Assembly: GCF_001557535.2 (NCBI RefSeq)
Contig: NZ_CP014315.1
Coordinates: 372,001 to 436,000, forward strand
DNA from: Burkholderia sp. PAMC 26561
Lineage (GTDB): Bacteria; Pseudomonadota; Gammaproteobacteria; Burkholderiales; Burkholderiaceae
Reading direction: 5' to 3'
Length of the DNA stretch: 64,000 bases
Positions 19,524 through 29,400 of this stretch are shown in pieces. Position 1 is the first letter of the stretch. Each line of letters begins with the position of its first letter. The notes under the pieces are model-generated. The model saw nothing but the letters and a program-made list of their open reading frames with translations, made no database searches and was not told the origin of the DNA. Made by a program: the position numbers and the translations under genes.

Positions 19524-19552
19524 GGTTGTCGGTACTTGCGGTAGTGCAGAAA

Positions 19553-20902
19553 TTAATGGTGCTTGACCACGGTCCAGAAGTAATACCCCAGCGGAATTGC
19601 CAGCACGACGAGGCCCCACGGCACTTCCCTGAAGCGTCCGGCGAGCAGCTTCACGATCACGAAGCACAGCAGGCCGCCTGCAATGCCCGTGCCGAAACTG
19701 TTGGACATGAGCGTGAGCAAGACCATCGAAAGGACCGGGAAGGCGTCCGTGAAATCATCGAAATGCGCGTGGCGGATCGTGCTGAACATGGACAGGCCGA
19801 TCAGGATCAGCGCGGGCGCCGTGGCTTCTTTCGGGATTGCGAGCGCGACCGGCACGAACAGCAGCATGAGAGCGAACATGGCGGCGGCCGCCAGCGACGA
19901 CAGTCCGCTGCGCCCGCCCGCTTCCACACCCGCTGCCGATTCGACCAGTGCGGTCAGCGCTGGAATGCCGAATACGGGACCGAGTGTCGCCGCGATCGAA
20001 TCGACCAGGAACGGCCGGTTGATGTTCGGCAGGTTTGCGTTTTCATCGAGGAGATTGGCTTTTGCGCCGACCGCGAGCGTGGTGCCCAGCGTCGAGAAAA
20101 ACTCGGCGGCGAAGAAGACGAACAAATAGGGAATCGCCGCGACCGTCAACGCGCTCGGGATGTCGAGCTTGAACGCGACGGGCATGATGTCGTGCGGAAA
20201 CGAGATCATCGACGAAGGCATATGCGTCACGCCGAGCGGCACGCCGGCGGCTGCTGCAATCAGGATTGCCCAAAGGATCGCGCCCGGGATTTTTCGTCCT
20301 TGCAGCACCACGGCCGCGGCCAGTCCGATCAGCGCGACGATTGTCCCGGGCCGCGAAAAGTCACCGAGGGCGAACGCGTTGGTCTTTGCATTCGCGATCA
20401 CCATGCCAGCGTTGCGAAACCCGAGCACCGCGATAAACAATCCAATCGATGCCCCCAGTCCCAGCTTGATCTGCTGCGGAATCAGGCGCACGACAAGACT
20501 GCGCGCACCGACCAGGGTAAGAATGAGAAACAGCAACCCCGAGATGAACGCGATGCCCAGCCCGGTTTGCCACGCGACATGTTCGGTCGCGGCCAGTGTG
20601 ACGCCGAGGATCACCGACCCGCCGATTCCGGGTCCGACAATAAACGGCAGATTTGTATATAGCCCCATCAAGACGGTGCTCAACACGAACACGATGATGG
20701 TCGATGTCGTCGCCGCGCCACGATCCATGCCGCCGGTTGCAAGCAAAGACGGAATCACGACGAGCAGATACGCTGCCGCCAGGAACGACGTGATGCCCGC
20801 GAGCGTTTCCGTGCGCACGCTGGTTTTACGCTCGCTCAAGGCAAAGCGCCGGTCGAGCCATCCGCCTGATTTGCGGGGTAGGGTTGCATCGGAAGAAGCC
20901 AT
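19553..20902 (-). CDS. NCS2 family purine permease (AzgA-like)
   Basis: A 449-residue, multi-helix permease of the AzgA branch of the NCS2 family, which imports adenine, guanine or hypoxanthine with protons. Conserved parts include AEFFSTLGTTLAVGAKANLL and LTALVESAAGVEAGGRSGLSSL. The usual substrate-loop sequence with PGMGLNA reads GPGIGGSVI here. The start at 20902 follows AAGGAATCTTCG; a GTG twelve codons upstream is less likely. It is divergent from a LysR gene (20994) and upstream of the adenosine deaminase, so the three make a likely purine import and deamination unit. Confidence 0.88.
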   Translation of the reverse strand: MASSDATLPRKSGGWLDRRFALSERKTSVRTETLAGITSFLAAAYLLVVIPSLLATGGMDRGAATTSTIIVFVLSTVLMGLYTNLPFIVGPGIGGSVILGVTLAATEHVAWQTGLGIAFISGLLFLILTLVGARSLVVRLIPQQIKLGLGASIGLFIAVLGFRNAGMVIANAKTNAFALGDFSRPGTIVALIGLAAAVVLQGRKIPGAILWAILIAAAAGVPLGVTHMPSSMISFPHDIMPVAFKLDIPSALTVAAIPYLFVFFAAEFFSTLGTTLAVGAKANLLDENANLPNINRPFLVDSIAATLGPVFGIPALTALVESAAGVEAGGRSGLSSLAAAAMFALMLLFVPVALAIPKEATAPALILIGLSMFSTIRHAHFDDFTDAFPVLSMVLLTLMSNSFGTGIAGGLLCFVIVKLLAGRFREVPWGLVVLAIPLGYYFWTVVKHH

Positions 20903-20993
20903 CGAAGATTCCTTGTTCACTATTTTTTCCTTGGGCACTTTCGGCGTGCACGCGTTTTATACTGCGGCGCATCCGTCCAACTGGTAGCGCTTC

Positions 20994-21902
20994 ATGTCCG
21001 ATCGATCAGGTCCATTGCCCGCGCTGACCTTGCGGCAAGTCCAGTACTTCGTCGCGCTCGCCCACGCACGCAGCTTCACTCAGGCCGCGCAATCGCTTTC
21101 GTTGACGCAGCCCGCGCTGACCGCCGCGATCCGCCAGATCGAATTTCTGCTCGGCGGTCCGTTGTTCCTGCGTTCGGCGCACCGGCTTACATTGACCGAT
21201 GCCGGCGCGAGCATCCTGCCGCTCGCCGAACGCCTGCTCAATCACGCGCGCGGCACCTTCGACGACATGGCGAGCACGTTCCTGGAACGGCTGCAGACGG
21301 TGCGCATCGCGATGATTCCATCGGTGGCGGGACGCCTGCTTCCTGTCCTCAACGCGTTTCGCGAACAGCGTCCCACGCTTCGTTTCACGCTGACCGACTT
21401 GCCGAACACCGCATTGATCGATGCCGTGCGCGACGGAGTTGCCGATATCGGCATTGGCGTGCATGAGCCCGAAGCGAACCACGAAGCCCTGCGTTTCAAG
21501 GATGTCTTCGAGGACGAGATCGTGGTCGTGGTACGGCGCGATGATCCGCTTGCAAAGCTCAAGACCGTGCCGTGGAAAAAGCTCGTCGGCCGCGATCTCG
21601 CCGTGTTCGTGCGCGGTAGCGTAAGCGATACCCTGCACAGGACCGGCGGTGACGAAAAGCTGCGCCTCTCGGTGACCTACACCATGGAATACACCGAGCC
21701 GCTCTACGCCCTCGCGCGCAACGGCCTCGCGATCGCGGTCATGCCGAGCCTTTACACCATGCATTTGCACGATCCCGAACTGATTGCGCTGCGACTCGAC
21801 AAACCCCGGGTCACGCGCGCCATCGCGTTGATTTCGCTCGCGGGCGTTGATCGCGGGCCGCACGTGAAAGCATGCTGGGACTATATTGCCGCGCACATGT
21901 AG
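20994..21902 (+). CDS. LysR family transcriptional regulator
   Basis: A 302-residue LysR regulator. The N-terminal winged helix-turn-helix is at about residues 10-70 (LTLRQVQYFVALAHARSFTQAAQSL, LTQPALTAAIRQIE), followed by the periplasmic-binding-like effector domain. It is divergently transcribed from the NCS2 purine permease, with starts 91 bases apart, the classical arrangement for a LysR activator of its neighbour. The effector may be a purine or nucleoside. Its stop is 12 bases from the stop of the convergent nucleoside hydrolase. Confidence 0.9.
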   Translation: MSDRSGPLPALTLRQVQYFVALAHARSFTQAAQSLSLTQPALTAAIRQIEFLLGGPLFLRSAHRLTLTDAGASILPLAERLLNHARGTFDDMASTFLERLQTVRIAMIPSVAGRLLPVLNAFREQRPTLRFTLTDLPNTALIDAVRDGVADIGIGVHEPEANHEALRFKDVFEDEIVVVVRRDDPLAKLKTVPWKKLVGRDLAVFVRGSVSDTLHRTGGDEKLRLSVTYTMEYTEPLYALARNGLAIAVMPSLYTMHLHDPELIALRLDKPRVTRAIALISLAGVDRGPHVKACWDYIAAHM

Positions 21903-21914
21903 GTCCCGCGCACT

Positions 21915-22958
21915 TCAAGGCAACGTCGCGATACTGGCTCGCAGCGCGGCGTAAAACGCGTCGGCATCGACATCCGTGATCCAGGTCGCGTTCGGCGCAC
22001 GTCCGCTATGCCCCGACCAGTCGACGACGGTCTCACCCAGCGTGAATTGTCCGGTCGTTTCCACCACCACGTTGACCAGCTTGCCTTTGAAAAGGCTCGG
22101 ATCGACGAGATAACCGGCGGCGGTCGGGTCGTACATGGGTGCCTCTTCCACGCCTCGACGCCCCTTCTGGTACTTCACTTCGGCCGCCATGATGTCCGCG
22201 ACGAGCGCGCCGCAGCGGTTGCCGATGGCGCGGATCGGCGCAATGCGCGCTGGCGTGATCGGGGCTTTCACGGCGACATCGCGCGGCAGCACGACAATCG
22301 GAACGCCGCTCGAAAACACGATGCTTGCCGCTTGCGGATCAACATAGATGTTGAACTCGGCCGCCGGCGTAATGTTGCCGCGCTCGAAAAACGCCCCGCC
22401 CATCAGCACGATTTCGCGCAGTGCATCGCGGATTTCCGGCGCTTCGGTCAAGGCCGTTGCGATGTTGGTCAGCGGCCCGAGTGCGCATATCGTGACGCTT
22501 TTCGGCGGCGCGGCTTTCAATGTATCGATGAGATACGCCACCGCGTGCTGCGCGGCGAGCGGCGCCAGCGGTTCGTGCAGTTCGACGCCTTCCAGCCCGG
22601 TCTTGCCGTGCACGTTCGCAGCGGTGATCAGCTCGCGCATGATCGGATGCGGGCATCCTGCATGCACGGGCAGCGTTTTGGTGGCGCCGGCCCAGTCGCG
22701 GATGATGCGCGCGTTGCGCTCTGTCAGGTTCAGCGGCACATTGCCGGCCACCGCCGTCAGCGCGCGGACATCGAGGCGATCATGCGCGCCCAGCGCGAAC
22801 AGGATGGCGATGGCGTCGTCCTGACCGGGATCGCAATCGATGATCACCGTGCGGCGCCCATTGGCTGCGCGGGCAAGCGGGTTGAACAACGCCGAAGCGG
22901 TCAGCGCCGCCGATGCCTTCAAAAACGTACGTCGAGGAAAACTGGAAGTCTGGCTCAT
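21915..22958 (-). CDS. nucleoside hydrolase with Tat signal
   Basis: A 347-residue member of the inosine-uridine nucleoside hydrolase family, which splits ribonucleosides into base and ribose. The calcium-binding signature DCDPGQDDA lies near residue 42, and later GGAFFERGNITPAAEFNIYVDPQAA is conserved. The N-terminus has a twin-arginine signal (PRRTFLKASAALTASALFNPLARA), so the enzyme should act in the periplasm, unlike the cytosolic E. coli Rih enzymes. The start lies two bases after the porin stop, so the genes are co-transcribed. Confidence 0.92.
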   Translation of the reverse strand: MSQTSSFPRRTFLKASAALTASALFNPLARAANGRRTVIIDCDPGQDDAIAILFALGAHDRLDVRALTAVAGNVPLNLTERNARIIRDWAGATKTLPVHAGCPHPIMRELITAANVHGKTGLEGVELHEPLAPLAAQHAVAYLIDTLKAAPPKSVTICALGPLTNIATALTEAPEIRDALREIVLMGGAFFERGNITPAAEFNIYVDPQAASIVFSSGVPIVVLPRDVAVKAPITPARIAPIRAIGNRCGALVADIMAAEVKYQKGRRGVEEAPMYDPTAAGYLVDPSLFKGKLVNVVVETTGQFTLGETVVDWSGHSGRAPNATWITDVDADAFYAALRASIATLP

Positions 22959-22960
22959 GA

Positions 22961-24070
22961 TCAGAATACGTGGCGCATGCCGAGGGTGGCGACGAGCTGG
23001 CGCGTGGTCGTCGAGCGCGCGAAGGCGAAGATCTGTGCGTGCTGGGCGTCGCCGGCGGCTTGCTGGCCGATGACCGTCAACGCCACGTCGGTGCGCTTCG
23101 AGAGGAAATAGTCTGCCTGCAGGTTGACCTGGTGCCACGCGGGTTTCTGGTTGATGACGTCGTACTTGCCGTCCGTGTAGCCGTACGCCGCGCCCAGGAA
23201 CAGCGACGGTGTCATGGTGTAGACCACGTTCACGCCGAAGTTCTGCAGGTGCAGATGCGAATTGTCGAGGTAATCGTAATGGACATCGGTGAAGAGCGCT
23301 GCGAACTGCGCCTTGCCGATGGTATAGAAACCGCCCGTGCCCGCAATGCGCTGTTTCTTCGCGAACACCGACGGGTTGGTCGCGCTTTTATCGAAGATCA
23401 GGATGGGCGACGAATAATCGTTCGAGATTGCGCCGTCCGAATTCGTGCTGCTGAACGGGTGGTTGTATTGCGCGTAGACCGCGCTCCAGCGCAATGGACC
23501 GTGCTCGTAACCAATGCCGAAGCTGTATGCGCTGTTGTCGCTGAAGCCGGTCGCATTGCTGAAGCCATAGATGGCCGTCGCCTTCAGGCCGCGATAATCC
23601 GGGCTCACGTACTTCACAGAATTCTGGATGCGAATGTCGTTGTAACCGTTGTCGTTGTCGCCGATATTCACGCCGTTGCTCGCAATGATCACCGGTCCGA
23701 TGTAATCGTGAATGGCGTCGTACTGGCGGCCGAATGTCAGCGTGCCGTACTTTTTATCGGAGAGACCGACTGCGGCCAGGCGGCCGAATTCGCGGCCGCT
23801 TTGCGCAGCCGTGCCCGTCATGATGTTGAAGCCGTTTTCCAACTGGAAGATCGCGCTCAGTCCGCCGCCCAGGTCTTCCCGTCCCTTCAAGCCCCAGCGC
23901 GGATTCTGGTTCGTGCCGCTCAGCGCCTGGTAAGCGTTGTGCCCGCCCTGATTCGTCGCGAAGCCGACACCCCCTGATATCAGGCCGTAAAGAGTGACAC
24001 TGCTTTGCGCATACGATGAGGCGGTGAACGCGCCGAGCATTGCAAGGGGAGCAAGCTTGAGTAGTTTCAT
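22961..24070 (-). CDS. Gram-negative general porin (OmpC-like)
   Basis: A 369-residue outer-membrane beta-barrel porin of the Burkholderia/Neisseria type. It has a signal peptide (KLLKLAPLAMLGAFTASSYA, cleavage near residue 21) and then the typical SSVTLYGLISGGVGF first strand, the GREDLGGGLSAIFQLENGF segment, and a C-terminal strand ending in phenylalanine (LVATLGMRHVF), the outer-membrane assembly signal. It leads a two-gene unit with the exported nucleoside hydrolase, so it may favour nucleosides. An AT-rich segment at about 24170-24215 probably carries its promoter. Confidence 0.93.
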   Translation of the reverse strand: MKLLKLAPLAMLGAFTASSYAQSSVTLYGLISGGVGFATNQGGHNAYQALSGTNQNPRWGLKGREDLGGGLSAIFQLENGFNIMTGTAAQSGREFGRLAAVGLSDKKYGTLTFGRQYDAIHDYIGPVIIASNGVNIGDNDNGYNDIRIQNSVKYVSPDYRGLKATAIYGFSNATGFSDNSAYSFGIGYEHGPLRWSAVYAQYNHPFSSTNSDGAISNDYSSPILIFDKSATNPSVFAKKQRIAGTGGFYTIGKAQFAALFTDVHYDYLDNSHLHLQNFGVNVVYTMTPSLFLGAAYGYTDGKYDVINQKPAWHQVNLQADYFLSKRTDVALTVIGQQAAGDAQHAQIFAFARSTTTRQLVATLGMRHVF

Positions 24071-24299
24071 GGTTGTCCGGGAATCGTCCGATGAGCGTGT
24101 GATGTATGTTCGTCGCGCCGGTTTTTGACTCATGGCGTCTGGCGAGTGCATCGGACTGTACAAAACCGAAAACCATAAAAATAATTATGAATTGTTATAA
24201 ACCCATCAAATGAGTTTATGCAAAGGGTGGGAGAGGTGTGTTTTGAGCGGGCCGTTTCGCCAGTGTCATACGGTGAGCGACGCTACATGCCGCAGCCAA

Positions 24300-25028
24300 T
24301 CACCCCGGCAGCGTCCCGCCTTCGGAAATCGGCTTGACCGTTGTCATGGTCCGTTCGGCGAGCACTGCGTCGCGCTTCGCCATCAAATGCGCGCGCATGA
24401 TTTCGGCCATGCGTTTGCCATCGCGTGACTCGAGGGCGGCGATCATGGCTTCGTGATCGCGGATCGCGCTGTCCCACTTCGTGGTCTGGAAGTTCGAACG
24501 GAACCGCAACGCCTGCAGCCGCCGGTTCACCGATACATACGTTTGCCGCAAGGCGGAGTTGCGAGCGGCGTCGTTGATCTTGTCGTGAATGGCTTGATTG
24601 CGGCTGTAGTAGCCGGACAGGTCGTTTTGCTCGCGGCAGGCGAGCATGGCGTAATGCAGCGCCTTGATCTCGCTGAGTTCGGCGGGCGTCATGCGTTCGC
24701 ACGCGAGTTCGCCCGAAAACGCTTCGAGTCCGCCCATGAGTTCGAACGTCTCGCGGATCTCTGCGTCGCTCATCCGCGAGACCGACGCACCCCGGTTCGG
24801 CAGGATATCGATCAAACCTTCCGAAGCAAGCACCTTCAAGGCCTCGCGCAACGGCGTGCGTGAAATGCCGAGCGTCTCGCAGAGCGTGCGTTCGTTGAGC
24901 TTCATGCCCGGAGCCAACATCCCCTCGACGATGAAATTACGCAGGTGGTCCACCACCGTGTCGTGCAGCCTTTGCCGCTCGACTTTTGGAAGCGTGAATT
25001 CGCGATCAGCAACATGATCATTTTGCAT
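24300..25028 (-). CDS. GntR family transcriptional regulator, FCD domain
   Basis: A 242-residue GntR/FadR-type regulator. The winged helix is at about residues 20-85 (LNERTLCETLGISRTPLREALKVLASEGLID) and the all-helical FCD effector domain with metal-binding residues (NQAIHDKIND, IRDHEAMI) follows. GAGGTATTGC precedes the ATG. A copy of the palindrome TTGCATGCAA covers this start codon, and a perfect 16-bp version lies just before the divergent aminotransferase gene, so it probably represses itself and the operon at 25185-32961. FCD effectors are usually small carboxylic acids. Confidence 0.92.
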   Translation of the reverse strand: MQNDHVADREFTLPKVERQRLHDTVVDHLRNFIVEGMLAPGMKLNERTLCETLGISRTPLREALKVLASEGLIDILPNRGASVSRMSDAEIRETFELMGGLEAFSGELACERMTPAELSEIKALHYAMLACREQNDLSGYYSRNQAIHDKINDAARNSALRQTYVSVNRRLQALRFRSNFQTTKWDSAIRDHEAMIAALESRDGKRMAEIMRAHLMAKRDAVLAERTMTTVKPISEGGTLPG

Positions 25029-25033
25029 GCAAT
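25020..25033. promoter_or_regulatory. candidate GntR operator over the gntR start codon
   Basis: ATTTTGCATGCAAT contains the perfect 10-bp palindrome TTGCATGCAA at 25023-25032, the same core as the 16-bp palindrome at 25155-25170. The gntR start codon (minus strand, 25026-25028) is inside it, which would allow autorepression. Confidence 0.65.
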
Positions 25034-25154
25034 ACCTCAGGCCATTCTGTTGACGCGATTTTACCGCGCCGCACCCAAAAAACCGTGGGACGGGTTTTCA
25101 CCTAAGCAAAACAGGCATTTATCGCTTTCAGTCAATGCTACGGTGCGCTACAGT

Positions 25155-25170
25155 ATTTTGCATGCAAAAT
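25155..25170. promoter_or_regulatory. candidate GntR operator before the aminotransferase operon
   Basis: ATTTTGCATGCAAAAT is a perfect 16-bp palindrome ending 14 bases before the aminotransferase start and 6 bases before its ribosome site. It shares the TTGCATGCAA core with the site over the divergent gntR start. Size and symmetry suit a GntR-family dimer. Confidence 0.75.
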
Positions 25171-25184
25171 TCAAAGGACGCATC

Positions 25185-26405
25185 ATGCTGAAGCTCGATT
25201 TTCATCCCGCTGGTCGCCATTTCCTGCAGATTCCCGGGCCGAGCCCCGTACCTGACCGCATCTTGCGGGCGATGAGTTATCCGACTATCGACCATCGCGG
25301 GCCGGAATTCGGTGCGCTCGGGCTGAAGGTGCTGGAAGGCATCAAGTCGATCTTCAAGACCGCGCAACCCGTCGTGATCTACCCGGCATCGGGCACTGGC
25401 GCATGGGAAGCGGCGCTCTGCAACACGCTCAGTCCCGGCGATACGGTCCTGATGTTCGAGACCGGCCACTTCGCGACGCTCTGGAAAAAGATGGCCGAGA
25501 ACCTTGGCCTGAAGCCGGAATTCCTGGGTTTGCCGGGCACGGAAGGGTGGCGGCGCGGCGTCCAGGCGGACATGATCGAAGCGCGTTTGCGCGAGGACAC
25601 GCAGCACAAGATCAAGGCGGTGTGCGTCGTGCATAACGAGACATCCACGGGCGTCACGTCGGACATCGCTGCGGTGCGGCGGGCTATCGACGCAGCCGGA
25701 CATCCGGCGCTGTTTCTCGTCGATACGATTTCCGGTCTGGCGTCGGCGGATTACCGGCATGACGACTGGGGCGTCGACGTCACTGTGTCCGGTTCGCAAA
25801 AAGGCCTGATGCTGCCGCCGGGGATCAGCTTCAACGCGGTATCGAAGAAGGCGATCGAGGCGAGCAAATCGGCGAAGTTGCCGCGTGCGTTCTGGGCGTG
25901 GGACGAGATCATCGAGATGAACAAGAGCGGCTACTGGCCGTACACGCCGAACACCAACTTGCTGTACGGCTTGTCGGAAGCGCTCGAAATGATCGGCGAC
26001 GAAGGGCTCGACAATGTCTTCGCGCGGCATCAGCGGCTGGCGGCGGCGTGCCGTGCAGCGGTCAGCGCATGGGGCCTCGAGATTCAATGCGCTGACCCGG
26101 CCGTGTATTCGCCGGTGCTCACGGGCGTGATGACGCCTGAAGGCGTTGATGCCGATGCGGTGCGCAAACTCATCTACGAAAAGTTCGACATGTCGCTGGG
26201 CACGGGGCTCGGAAAGCTGAAGGGCCGCATGTTCCGCATCGGGCATCTCGGCGACTGCAACGACCTGACGTTGATGGCGACGCTCACCGGCTGCGAAATG
26301 GGCCTCAAGCTGGCGGGCGTGAAGCTCGCGGGAAGCGGCGTGCTCGCAGCCATGGACTTTCTGACGAACAATGTCGCAGCACCTGCCTTGAAAGCGGCGG
26401 CCTGA
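25185..26405 (+). CDS. class V aminotransferase (serine/alanine-glyoxylate type)
   Basis: A 406-residue PLP enzyme of the serine-glyoxylate/alanine-glyoxylate aminotransferase group. The N-terminal FLQIPGPSPVPDRILRAM, the IYPASGTGAWEAAL cofactor region, the VDTISGLAS aspartate region, and SGSQKGLMLPPG with the PLP lysine at residue 206 are all present. It would interconvert an amino acid and glyoxylate or a related oxo-acid. The start at 25185 follows AAAGGACGCATC; the frame is open further upstream but crosses the operator. It is the first gene of the GntR-linked operon, followed 13 bases later by a FAD/Fe-S dehydrogenase. Confidence 0.9.
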   Translation: MLKLDFHPAGRHFLQIPGPSPVPDRILRAMSYPTIDHRGPEFGALGLKVLEGIKSIFKTAQPVVIYPASGTGAWEAALCNTLSPGDTVLMFETGHFATLWKKMAENLGLKPEFLGLPGTEGWRRGVQADMIEARLREDTQHKIKAVCVVHNETSTGVTSDIAAVRRAIDAAGHPALFLVDTISGLASADYRHDDWGVDVTVSGSQKGLMLPPGISFNAVSKKAIEASKSAKLPRAFWAWDEIIEMNKSGYWPYTPNTNLLYGLSEALEMIGDEGLDNVFARHQRLAAACRAAVSAWGLEIQCADPAVYSPVLTGVMTPEGVDADAVRKLIYEKFDMSLGTGLGKLKGRMFRIGHLGDCNDLTLMATLTGCEMGLKLAGVKLAGSGVLAAMDFLTNNVAAPALKAAA

Positions 26406-26418
26406 GAACGTCCAAGCG

Positions 26419-29400
26419 ATGCTGACCAAATCCCCTGAAGCACTCGTCCAGCCGATCCATCTGATGCCGGCATCGGCAAGGGCCACGCTCTCGCCGCTCG
26501 CCGCGCGTCTTCGCAGCGAAATGAAAGGCGACGTGCTGTTCGATCGCGCGGCCCGTGGACGTTACGCGACCGATGCCTCGATCTATCAGATCACGCCGCT
26601 GGGCGTTGTCGTGCCGCGCGACCAGGCCGACTTGCTGCTCGCGCTGGACATAGCACGCGATGCCAAAGCGCCCGTGCTCGCACGCGGCGCGGGGACGAGC
26701 CAGTGCGGGCAGACGATCGGTGAAGCGCTGGTTATCGATACCAGCAAGTGGCTCAACAACATCATTGAGTTCGATGCCGAAACGCGCACGGTGACGGTGG
26801 AACCGGGCGTGGTGCTGGATCACCTGAACGCGTGGCTGAAGCCGCACGGCTTGTGGTTTCCGGTGGATGTATCGACGAGTGCGCAATGCACGATCGGCGG
26901 CATGGCAGGCAACAATTCGTGCGGTTCCCGTTCCATGGAATACGGGATCATGGTGCACAACGTCGCGTCGATCGACGCCGTTCTCGCCGATGGTCATCAG
27001 GCGACGTTCGGCGCGTTGGGCGCAATGTCCCTGGATGCACGCACGCGTTCTTTGGTCGAAGGCGTGCAACGGATCGCGCAACGTGAACGCGATGAAATCC
27101 GCGAGCAAGTGCCGAAGGTCTTGCGGCGCGTGGCGGGCTACAACATCGATCTCTTCGATTGCCAAAGCCCCTTGCCCTTCAGCGCCGACGGCGAACCGAA
27201 CCTCGCGCAATTGCTGGTCGGCTCCGAAGGCACGCTTGCGTTCAGCCGGCGCCTGACATTGAAGCTCTGGCCGCTGCCTGAGCACAAGACGCTGGGGGTC
27301 GTGAACTTCCCGACGTTCTACGACGCAATGGACATGACGCAGCACATCGTCAAACTCGGTCCGGTCGCCGTGGAACTCGTGGACCGCACGATGATCGACC
27401 TGTCGATGTCGAATCCGGCGTTTCGTCCGGTCATCGAAAAGGCGCTGGTCGGTCAGCCGCAAGCTGTGCTTCTCGTCGAATTCGCAGGCGCTGACAAGGC
27501 CGTGCAACTCGCGAAGCTCGCACAACTCGTGGAACTGATGGGCGATCTCGGCTTGCCCGATTCGGTTGTCGAGATGCCCGGCGCTTCAGAACAAAAGGCC
27601 TTGTGGGAAGTGCGCAAGGCCGGGCTCAATATCATGATGAGCATGAAGGGCGACGGCAAGCCGGTCTCGTTCATTGAAGATTGCGCCGTGCCGCTCGAAC
27701 ATCTTGCGCAATACACCACGCGTCTTACCGAAGTGTTCCACAAGCACCATACCGAAGGCACGTGGTACGCGCATGCAAGTGTCGGCACGCTGCACGTGCG
27801 GCCTATCCTGGACATGCGTCGGGACGGCGCGCAAAAGATGCGCGCCATTGCGGAAGAAGCCTCGGCGCTGGTACGCGAATACAAGGGTGCATATTCGGGC
27901 GAACATGGCGACGGTTTGTGTCGTGGCGAATGGGTCGCGTGGCAATACGGACCCCGCATCAATCAAGCGTTTCGGGAGATCAAGACGCTCTTCGATCCCG
28001 AGAATCGCATGAGTCCGGACCGCATCGTGAGTCCGCCGAAAATGGACGATGCGACCCACTTTCGTTTTCCGCCTTCGTACCGCGAACGTGCGCTCAAGAC
28101 GCAGCTCGACTGGTCGCAATGGGACGTGACACGCGATCCGCTGACCGGCGAGGAAACACCGGCCGGCAGTGGCGATGACCGTACCGGCGGTCTCGCGAAA
28201 GCGGTCGAGATGTGCAACAACAACGGCCACTGCCGCAAGTTCGACGCAGGCACGATGTGCCCGAGTTATCGAATCACGAAGGACGAGCAACACGTCACGC
28301 GCGGCCGCGCCAATACGTTGCGGCTTGCGATCAGCGGGCAACTGGGTGAAGAAGGGCTCGCGAGCCAGGATGTGAAGGACGTGCTCGATCTGTGCGTATC
28401 GTGCAAGGGCTGCAAGCGAGACTGCCCGACAGGCGTCGATATGGCGAAGATCAAGATCGAAGCGCGTGCCGCATGGACCGCGAAGAACGGCTTGCGCTTG
28501 CGCGATCGACTGGTGGGATTCATGCCGCGATACGCGCCGTATGCGAGTCGCGTGCCGTCGTTGTTCGGGTCGGTGGAGCGGTTGCCGCGCGTGGCGAGCT
28601 GGGTCAAGTCGCGTCTCGGCCTTGCGCCCGAACGCGCGTTTCCGAAGTTCGTTGCATCGTTTTTATCGACGGCCGAACAGCCTTTGCCTCCGTCGGTCGA
28701 TGGCAAGGAAGTGCTGCTTTTCGTCGATACCTTCAACAACTACATGGAACCGGAAAACGCGCGTGCGGCGAAGCGTGTGCTGGAAGCCGCGGGTTATATG
28801 GTCCATCTGAATCTGAAGGACGGTGAACGTCCGCTCTGCTGCGGGCGCACGTTTTTATCGGCGGGAAAGGTCGATGAAGCAAAGGCCGAAGCGCGCCGCA
28901 CGCTTGATACGCTGCGGCCGTTCATTGAACGCGGCGTGCCTGTAGTGGGTCTGGAACCCTCGTGCCTGCTTTCCTTCCGCGACGAATTCCTCGACTACGG
29001 TTATGGCGACGAAGCGCGCAAGCTCGCGCAGACATCGTTCCTGTTCGAAGAATTCCTGGTGAAGGAAAAACAGGCGGGACGTCTGAGGCTTTCACTCAAA
29101 CCGCTCGCCCATCCGAAGGCGCTCGTTCACGGCCATTGCCATCAGAAAGCATTCGATGTCTTTCGACCGGTTCAAGCCGTGCTTGGCTGGATTCCGTCGC
29201 TGGATGTACAGGTGATCGAATCGTCCTGCTGCGGCATGGCAGGCAGTTTTGGCTATGAAGCCGAGCACTACGAAGCATCGAAAGCGATGGCGGAACTGTC
29301 GCTCTTGCCGGCCATACGAAAAGCACAAGACGCATTGATCGTCGCAGATGGCACCAGTTGCCGTCACCAGATAGCGGATGGAACGAACGCGAAGCCGATG

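Noticed and set aside
19454..20662. 402-codon plus-strand frame opposite the purine permease
   Set aside because: Low-complexity Arg/Asp/Gln-rich translation with no fold signature; the permease on the minus strand is clear.
22008..23977. Plus-strand frames opposite the nucleoside hydrolase and porin
   Set aside because: Both minus-strand genes have export signals and family motifs; the plus-strand translations do not.
24945..25184. N-terminal extension of the aminotransferase frame
   Set aside because: It would cross the gntR start and the palindromic operator and has no ribosome site; the ATG at 25185 has AAAGGA and the conserved N-terminus.
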